Shown here: positions 55,862 to 64,000 of the stretch, piece after piece
How positions within the stretch are numbered: position 1 is the stretch's first letter
How the letters are laid out: each line of letters starts with the position of its first letter
DNA from: Allacma fusca
Taxonomy: Eukaryota; Arthropoda; Collembola; Symphypleona; Sminthuridae
Direction: 5' to 3'
Assembly: GCA_947179485.1 (NCBI GenBank)
Contig: OX359245.1
Span: 77,363,067 to 77,427,066 of the forward strand
Length of the DNA stretch: 64,000 nt
The notes under the pieces: generated by a model
What the model was told of the DNA's origin: nothing
Database searches by the model: none
What the model saw: the letters and a program-made list of their open reading frames with translations, nothing else
Translations under genes and position numbers: made by a program

Positions 55862-58800
55862 GTTTATGGACTTGCTCCACACCAGGACGCCTTCTGGCTT
55901 TGCTTTTCCTCCGTCTCAAACCCAATATATACATATTTAAAGATCAAAATAAAAAACAAATCTCATTTCCATCTCTCCATAAAGCCAGCTCTCCAGATCT
56001 CTCCCCGTCCCAAAAAAATCAAAGGGGAAAAGCAATAAGAATAAAACCTAGTATTGACGGCTCCATTCAAAAAAAAATGAATCTTCTGGTCAGATCCCAT
56101 CTTCAGCCATATATGATTTTGTGTATGTATAATTAGCCTTGGACAGACTCTACAGACAAATATGGATGTCCTGAGACTCGAGAGTCGTTGTAGGGAGAGT
56201 CGACGGTATAATTATTAAAAGTATAGCGATATATGTTGGTCTTGATGACCGAGTGGGAGTCTTGGATTGAGATCTCTTGTGGAGTGGGTTGAGTTGGAAT
56301 TGAGTTGAATTGAGGGGATGTATGTGTGTGTGTGTATGTGTATGAGAGAGATAGGGATAAAGAGACCGCTACGAGATCACTCTCCATCCGACAAGTCAAT
56401 TAATAACCTCTCAACATTCCGCTCCTCTCCGGACAACAACAACAGTTGGGAAGCTATGGCCAGATTGGGAGATGAAGAGTTGGGAAGATAGAGCCAGAGC
56501 CAGAGCGAAGAGATGAAGAAGAAGAGATCGAGAACTGAACAAATTATTTGCCTATTGAGAGAAACTCTCAGCGGGATGTTTGCAGTTTACAGGACAAGGG
56601 ATATGTAAACGGTCCGAGTTGTCGTAAATTCTGGCGGAGCTCATTCCTATCAAGCCAAAAGCCCATTCCCGTCCCGAACTGTCACTCGAGGAAGGAGCCA
56701 GTGCCAAGGAAGTCCAGGATCCCAGAACAACTCTATGAGCCCCCTTGGCCCAAGGGAATTGTATTTAGTAGAATTGTCCGAAGTTTTTTGGGAATTTATT
56801 TCCGAAATTCTGTTCGGAACAGTTTTTGTATCTAGTGTTTTCGAGCTAGGTCAATTTTTAGGGTAGGAATTCAGGATGTTCAAAATTAATCGTAAGTGCG
56901 ATAAGGTTCTTAATAGAGCATATTGCAGATTTACAAAGTACAAGTTACTGTGAGCGGTTTACAAAGCGGTCTGTTGCAATTGAGTAGTAAAACAATTCAC
57001 TTGAATCTTGACGATAGTATCCAAAAATAATCTCGAAAATACTCCAAACTCCCTGATATTGCTCGGAGCAAAATTGCAGGATCTAATTGTTATTGCGAAC
57101 GTTCCTTTGGAGTTTCAAGCCAGAGAGTTTTTGTTTCAGGTGGTTTAAGTTAGTTCTTAACTTTGATCCTGGGACTTAAATATCATTCATATGCCAGGAT
57201 GTATAGTCCTGGCATAAATGATTTGTAATAGCGAGGATTCGATTTAAAAGAATTCTAGACTCAGACATCCAAGTCAATGATCGCGGATCTTTTGGGGACG
57301 ATCCTGATTTAATACAAAAGATCATTGCAACGGACAGGCCGATTTCCTAGTGTGTGTATACAAAAGTCAAAACTGAAGTCAATGAGGATTAAATTCATGG
57401 ACCTAACAACGACTGCCTACCATAAGAGGACGAATTTCCGCTTCGCAACATACAGAATGCAAAAGTATCAATTTGTTTAGAAATGGGATTTTATTTTTGA
57501 GAACATTTGAAAAGAGAATCGAGTAGATTGTTTTGCATTGAATTAGCATAAGATTGGGGAGGGCTCTACAGGTATTTGAGCACCTTGCTTGAGCAGCCCA
57601 AGACAGACGCTCGACTTTACATGAGAGTGAGTCGTCCGTGGATTTTGTGAGAGGATTGAAAAAGATGCCGCGAGGTCCCTTTGGCGAGTCTCACAGAGGA
57701 ACCGCGAGTCTTAAATCACGCAAATACGCTCCTCAAACCCCGCTCACTCTCATGAGTCGATCCAATTCCCAGTGAGGAGGACCTCACCTTTCCCACGCAA
57801 TCACAAAGACCACATCATTTATCTATCTATCTATCCCCACATAAAGATCTGGCAGAGAGAGAGAGAGAGAGAGAGACTCTCCTTTGTCTTTCTCTCCTCA
57901 GACCATGTTCCCTTCACACCTTCCGAAAGGCGGGGAGCAAGCCAAGAGCTCTATTAAATCCACTCTGAGACACAGAGAAAGCCTCCTGCGTCTTATTTTA
58001 CATTTGTCTTCGCACTTAAGACCGAAACTCCCAATATGTTCGAATTTATTTATTCGAATCCACTTACTAGGAATTCAAAATGTCCGTTGCTAAATTTGTC
58101 GAAAGGCTGTCGAGGCTGAATGTATTAAGAGTACAAAATTATTATTATTATTATTCGTAGATTAATCTCCAGATGTAAAATATCTTGAGTTTGCTTGATC
58201 TTCCAAAATTTTTTGAAGTTTAGGGAAACAGCCTCTGAAATCATATTTCAATCCTCGGGAACATTCAAGAAGCAATTGTTAATAAGAAACTCTATCTATA
58301 CAAGAGAGGGTCAGTGTCAATGTCAAGACTCGATGTGATTTAACAGGATCATGAGATTATGTAAGATTTCGTAAAACAATCTTCGCAAGAGGTAGAGACG
58401 TCCCTGGGATTTTTCTTGGCCCGATGAATAGTTGGTTAAAAATTACTGGGAGATTTCCAAGTTGAATTGGGATTTCGAATAAATCCGGGTGAGAGATTCA
58501 ATCTCTGGAGATATTAAATTGAGGGAGACATATATGTACGTCTATGTGTATATATTGGGGCTCTGGACAAAAGATTGAATAGGACAGAGAGCAGGAGCCC
58601 GGAGGAGCCGTGGGGATGAAGGAAATGATTGCGTAATGAGCCTATTTTGGGCAACAAAGGAATTCCTACATTCTTCAGCCCCATTGAAACACATGCCCAG
58701 AGAATTCCTCACAATTAGCGCAAGCTCTGGATGAATGCTTCAAAAATAAAGTTGACATTCCTCATTCTCTTCCCTCAATTTACTCAAGCACTTGGAAGTT

Positions 58801-59089
58801 TAAAGGCTCACGGGTATTGTTCCAGCAGGTGTTTTTCTGGAGTTACTCTATATATATGCTACTGTATTTCAATTATGGACTATCTATACAGTATGTGTAC
58901 ATTGATCTCGGGGTATGCGGGATGAGTCTCTTTTGTGAAGACATTTTCTTGGGTCAGAAATAGGAGGGATTTACATTATAGAGTGTAATCGTACCTTCTT
59001 TCGAAATGCATAACTCGACAGAGTAATTAGTACCCGTTTCTCTTCGGATACCTGGTAATTTTTTAACGGGAGACGGAAAAAAATACATC
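55862..59089. other. upstream of gene B: 5' UTR / promoter region and intergenic
   Basis: No gene recognised. TG microsatellite at about 56322-56341, GA at 57851-57876, ATT triplets at 58139-58156, and a 16-18 bp hairpin at 57182-57222. No core promoter could be assigned. Confidence 0.4.
57182..57222. other. hairpin-forming inverted repeat
   Basis: ATCATTCATATGCCAGGA, 7-nt loop TGTATAG, then TCCTGGCATAAATGAT; the arms pair except for a 2-nt bulge. Confidence 0.6.
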
Positions 59090-59800
59090 GGGACTTTGAA
59101 CTGTAGAGGAATGTACGGTAAAACTTTAAAGCGCAATAACGCATCCGGTTTTAAAAGTACGTGGGAAAAGGCGCCAGCGTTCGAAAGGACGACGGAAAAT
59201 ATAACGGAGCTCAAAAGTGTAACGGGAAATGCATCGGCAATCAAGTGTACATCGTAAAATCCATCACCACTCGAACGTGCATACATCGGAACTTGAATGT
59301 GCAACGGAAAGTGCATCGGGCCTCAAATATTACAACGAAAAATACATTAGATCGCGAAAGCATATCGAAAAATGCATCTGAACTCAAATGTACAAAAGGA
59401 AATGCATGGAATTGCATGAAACCTCGAAAGTACATCGGAAAATACATCAGCACTCAAATGTACAACGGAAAAAGCATGGACCCTCGGAAGTGCATCGGAA
59501 AACACATTGCCGGTCAAAATTACATCGAGGAGTACAACCACGCTCAAACGTACATCCAGAAATACATCCGCACTGAAAAGTACTTCGAAAAATACTTCCG
59601 CTCTCAAAATTATATCGAAAAATATAACCGTAGTCAGAAGTGCATCGTAAAATCCACTCAAATGTACAACGAAGAATAGATTGACCCTCGAAAGGACATC
59701 GAAGAATACATTAGCCTTTAAACTTACAACGGAAAAACCATTGGCCCTCAAAACTACACCGACGAGTACATCAGGGCTCAAAAGTACATCGAAAAATACA
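59090..59800. repeat. TACATCGGAAAATACATC minisatellite, ~30 bp
   Basis: About 24 degenerate copies with CACTCAAATGTACAACGGAA; ends in a CT microsatellite (59801-59822). Confidence 0.88.
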
Positions 59801-59852
59801 TCGCTCTCTCTCTCTCTCTCTCGGTATCTTGAATCGTGGAGCAGCCAAAGGT

Positions 59853-59860
59853 ATAAACTC
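59853..59860. repeat. target-site duplication, left copy
   Basis: ATAAACTC, identical to 60438-60445. Confidence 0.93.
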
Positions 59861-60437
59861 CAAAGGTGTCCACGTCCACCTATCCTATTTATAGGCCTAT
59901 ATATAGGATAAAAATAGGCAGGATGCAAAATCCAAGTAATTATAGGTAGTAAAATAGGGTGCACCAATTACCGCTAAAATTAATCCTATATTATATGTAG
60001 GAGCTGAAAGAGTTTGCTTTTTATTTAGGAAATAGGTAGGCAGTTTGCAAAGGTAAAAATAGGCATATTTAATAATTTATTGACAAATTTGTGAAGCAAT
60101 TATTTGATTTAACCTTAAAATAAATCTCAAAAATATTCTTCAAATACATGACATTTTAGTAGTTCGATTTTTTTCATCTGTTACGATTGCACTTACATAC
60201 ATAGATGATTTTTAATTGAAACAATAAGCCTTTATAGGCTAAAAATAGGTCTTTATAGGCTAAAAAATAGGCCTTTACAGGCTAAAATATAGGCTGAAAC
60301 ATTACAGGAGTATATATGTAGGCAACTAGGTATAGGCAATTTATTTTTGATACAAAATGTAGGTTAATATGTAGGGATGGCAAAGCTGCAAAAAATATGT
60401 AGTATTTTAGGTAGGCTGAATCTTTTGGACACCTTTG
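59861..60437. mobile_element. non-autonomous hAT-type DNA transposon (MITE), 577 bp
   Basis: Perfect 12-bp terminal inverted repeats: CAAAGGTGTCCA at 59861-59872 and TGGACACCTTTG at 60426-60437. The element is flanked by an exact 8-bp duplication, ATAAACTC, at 59853-59860 and 60438-60445. Eight-bp target duplications and ends of the CARRGGTGTCCA type are typical of hAT elements. The interior carries many TATAGGC/AATAGGC repeats and no transposase reading frame, so it would need a transposase supplied from elsewhere. Confidence 0.93.
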
Positions 60438-60445
60438 ATAAACTC
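60438..60445. repeat. target-site duplication, right copy
   Basis: ATAAACTC, identical to 59853-59860. Confidence 0.93.
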
Positions 60446-61919
60446 TGCTTCTTTCATAGGGTTGCTTTTACATGGAGAGTTGACTTGAGCAGCAGCGTGA
60501 GATATGGGCTAAATATGACTTCAAATTGTCTATCTCCACACAGGCCTAGTCTTTTACCTTCTGCCTTGTTTACTATCGTGAAGGGATTTTCCTGCTCGTT
60601 ATTACAACTAACTACATTTACTGTTTACAATTTTCACTCTCTTTGTCGGCTATGATGAAAAACTAAAGCCGCAAATGCTTCCAACTTTACAGTAACTACA
60701 GGGAAAACATAGGCGTATAGTACAGTACAAATATTTAGTTTCCTATATTACTGACCAAAAAAAGAATGCTCCGTTTAAATAAAGATCTCCATTCAAATAA
60801 AGCTCCTTGTAAATTTTAAATAAAATTTCTTGAATACCGGAATTCTTAGGGAATGAGATTTCCCTCACGTTTTCATTTCAAATTGGGTTCTTCAAATTTC
60901 AACAAGATTTTGTTGCTTTGACGGAAGTCTGGCAGAGTTGTAGTAGCCGTTTTCAATTTCTGATGCAAATTATGAAGAAGCTTGGGTCACATTAAACAGA
61001 AGATATCATAAAACAGGTGTGAGTTAAAAAAAACCATATCAATGGGTTAATAATTTGAAAAAGACAAGCCAGGGATTGGACCCTGGGTTAATTCTGTGTA
61101 TACAGAGTAAATGAGTTGGGTTTTTAGGGCGTGTGCTTGATTTTAAACGGAGTCTTACTTGACCCATTTGAGAAAATTATCATTTCCCAATAAACCCCTT
61201 TTCAATGCACACAATCTTCGGAGGAGCTGGAGTTTTTAACCCCAAAGCCCTGAGCATTACTTATTATTGTGGGATCCGTAGTGTTTGTGTAGATTGTGCG
61301 TATTATGTACATACGCACTTGTGGTTTTACTTGTACTTACACGTATAGTAAGTTATTCCTGTGGTATTTCCATAAATGAGGGGGGCGGAGGGGACGAGGG
61401 CGGAGGGATTTCGCTATGCAATCCCTCATCTGAGGAATCTCTCCCATTTCCAGACTTTTCCTGGGCCATTCAATTATACAGCTTTTTTAATGTATGTATG
61501 TAGGTAAATATATGTACATGCATGCGTTTTAAAGGTCCGTACGTTCGTAAGGTTAGTATAGGAATAATTCACTGGACAAACAAGAAATCCGCCCATTCAA
61601 ATCATTTCATCTTTTCCCTCTCTTTTTCTGTCCCTCGCTCATCCTTTCCTCTCCTTCACATTTTGTATTTTCCATTTACAATAATTATTATTACCAGCCC
61701 AAATATTTCCATCTGAGTATTATTTCCTTATGTATATGTAGGTATATGAATTTAGTATTGTATGTAAATGGTACCTTACACATAATTATGTATGTATATG
61801 CACTTGATCCTGTGGGACTTGGATGTGGGAAATTTACAAGTCAGCGTGGAGCTTCTATTTTAAAGCGCTTGTGTATTTGGGGTCCGATTTGGAAATTTTA
61901 GGACAAATTGACCTAATTT
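60446..61919. other. intergenic, nothing recognised
   Basis: TATGTA-rich segments near 61490 and 61735-61800. Confidence 0.35.
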
Positions 61920-62790
61920 TGTGGTCAAACTAACTTGGGGTCAAACTTGATTCAAAAACTAAAACTCGGGGGGGGGGGGTCAAAAACTTAAACTAAAAAA
62001 TGAAACTTCAATCTCAATATTTCAAGGATGATTCTAAACTTACATAAAGCTCAAGCTCCAACTTCAACTCAAACTCCCACTCCAACTTGAAACCTTAATC
62101 TTGAATCTCGCCTCTAACTTGAACTCGAGTTTATACTCCAACTCAAACTGTTAACTAAACTCCAACTCCAATTCTAACCCAAACTCCAACACCACCTCCA
62201 ATTCCAGTTTGTACTCTAACCTACACTCCAACTCCAATTCTAACATCTCATACTCCAGTTCAAACTTGAAGTCCACTTGAACTTCACCTTCCACTTGAAT
62301 TCGAACCTACACTTGAACTTCACCTCCAACTTGAATTCGAACCTACACTTGAACTCCATCTCAAACTTGAATTCAGACCTACACTTGAGCTCCATCTCAA
62401 ACTTGAATTCAAACCTACACTTGAGCTCCATCTCAAACTTGAATTCAAACCTACACTTGAGCTCCCTCTCAAACTTGAATTCAAACCTACACTTGAGCTC
62501 CATCTCAAACTTGAATTCAAACCTACACTTGAGCTCCCTCTCAAACTTGAATTCAAACCTACACTTGAGCTTAATCTCAAACTTGAACTCCACCTCAAAT
62601 TAGAATTCAAAACAAAACTCGACTTATTATTACTCGAAGAATTTAATCCACAAATGCTGACTCCACACTAAAACTTGACCAACTCAACTTCAAACTCCAA
62701 CTCAAACTTGAAATCCATTTTAAGCTTAAACTAGATTCAAACTCAAACCTAAAGTCCAACTTATTTTTGACCTTACACGCAGAGGCCTAA
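61920..62790. repeat. AACTTGAATTCAAACCTACA minisatellite, 36 bp; includes a run of 12 G
   Basis: Eight near-identical 36-bp units with CTTGAGCTCCATCTCA at 62290-62580. Poly-G run at 61968-61979. Confidence 0.93.
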
Positions 62791-63689
62791 CCAAAATTCA
62801 TTAACCAACTTGACCTGCCACTTGACCTAAATTTTTTCCTTAACCGGCTGGACAGACCACATTCAATCTTTTCCTTCTACACCTCACTACTCTAAAACTA
62901 TACTTAAGCTGATTGTGAGAACAGCGACGGACTCGAAACTTGGCAAGAAAAAAAACGAAGCCTGAATGACGCCCTAAAAACTACATACGAAACTTTCATA
63001 CACACTAAAGTAATTTGAAATGCACAAAAGAGTGGCTTTAAATACGGCTAGTGGGAAAAAAGAGCGGGCTAATTTGAGTTGTATTTAAAGTAATGGGTTT
63101 TGGTGGTGCTGGTGCGGATGCCGTAATAGAAATAGTTGCGGGATAAAAAAAAGAGGCTTTGAATGTGTTGATGGGATATTGTCGGAAGGAATGGTGGATT
63201 TATGAGAAGTGAGAGAAGACAAAAGACGTTACTTCCGCCGTAGGAGGAAAAAATGAAAATCCATAGCAGCATCTAATTGAAGACTCACGACTCACCTCAA
63301 CCTAACCTCCAGCCTTTGCAAACATTTCCCTTGAAACATGAAGAAGGAGTCCAGACTGGGGCAAAAAAGGAACATGTAAAGTGGATGTCGGTTAGTCACG
63401 ACTCGGGATTGCACTCTTTTAAGCCCTTGCTCCGCATTTCACTCCTCTGTAATATGTATTTCCACTTCACAACTTCACAAGAACAATCGCTTTTCAATTA
63501 CTTTTCAATTTCGCGGACAACGCTTATTTACCAAGCAGCTCCTTCATTCCCCAATTAATTACTCTCCACTCTTTCTCACGCATTCCATCCGCTTCTGCTG
63601 GCAAAGTACGGAGCCATGCTCTAATATCAACGTTAGTATCATAAGTAAGTACAGTACGCTCTCATTCTTCCCAACTTCCCTGGTGGCTC
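62791..63689. other. intergenic, nothing recognised
   Basis: No feature supported. Confidence 0.35.
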
Positions 63690-64000
63690 AAGTATAGGAG
63701 TGCATTCAAGTTGAGGCTCTGTTTCAGGATTTGGTCAAGTTTGAGTGTAGGTTCAGTATTTTGGGACTAAATTCTTAGACAACGTTTGAATTCAAGTTGG
63801 GAGTGGAGTTCAAGTTTAAATTTGAATTATTCAAGTTGGGAGTGGAGTTCAACGTTAAATTTGAATTCAAGTTGGAGGTGGAGTTCAACTTTAAATTTGA
63901 ATTCAAGTTGGAGGTGGAGTTCAACTTTAAATTTGAATTCAAGTTGGAAGTGGAGTACAACTTTAAATTTGAATTCAAGTTGGAGGTGGAGTTCAACTTC
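63690..64000. repeat. GAATTCAAGTTGGAGGTGGA minisatellite, 36 bp, cut by window end
   Basis: Five or more 36-bp units with GTTCAACTTTAAATTT, continuing to the last base. Confidence 0.93.

Overview
The window is nuclear DNA of an animal, most likely an arthropod. Genes are split by GT-AG introns of 0.4 to 12 kb, intergenic and intronic DNA is AT-rich, and the two main genes are bHLH-PAS transcription factors closest to insect dysfusion / vertebrate NPAS4. I lean towards a crustacean such as a copepod, but the sequence alone does not prove this.

Layout. (1) About 1-27.8 kb, plus strand: dysfusion-like gene A. Seven coding exons are visible (linker, PAS-A in three exons, PAS-B in two, long C-terminal exon). 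The start and bHLH exons must lie upstream of base 1. (2) 28.6-30.4 kb, plus strand: a two-exon gene for a divergent phospholipid-scramblase-family protein with an added C-terminal membrane segment. (3) 31.1-55.9 kb, minus strand: dysfusion-like gene B, complete in nine coding exons. My exon model sums to 2187 nt, which is 728 codons plus stop, with every junction in phase. (4) 55.9-64 kb: no gene recognised; it holds a clean hAT-type MITE with an exact 8-bp target duplication, plus repeats. A possible 61-codon two-helix membrane microprotein lies in an intron of gene B on the opposite strand.

Genes A and B are tail-to-tail paralogs with the same intron positions and phases, separated only by the scramblase-like gene. 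Both presumably pair with Tango/ARNT on DNA. Their PAS cores and the region just after PAS-B are well conserved, while the C-terminal transactivation-type regions have drifted apart; gene A has gained Ala and His tracts.

The most unusual large-scale feature is the intronic DNA. More than 25 degenerate minisatellite arrays cover roughly 30 percent of the window. Most are variants on CAAGTT/AACTTG with unit lengths that are usually multiples of six (18, 24, 30, 36, 42). Gene A's 12-kb intron also holds Penelope-like retroelement remnants and a four-copy repeat whose ~37-nt core is far better conserved than its spacers.
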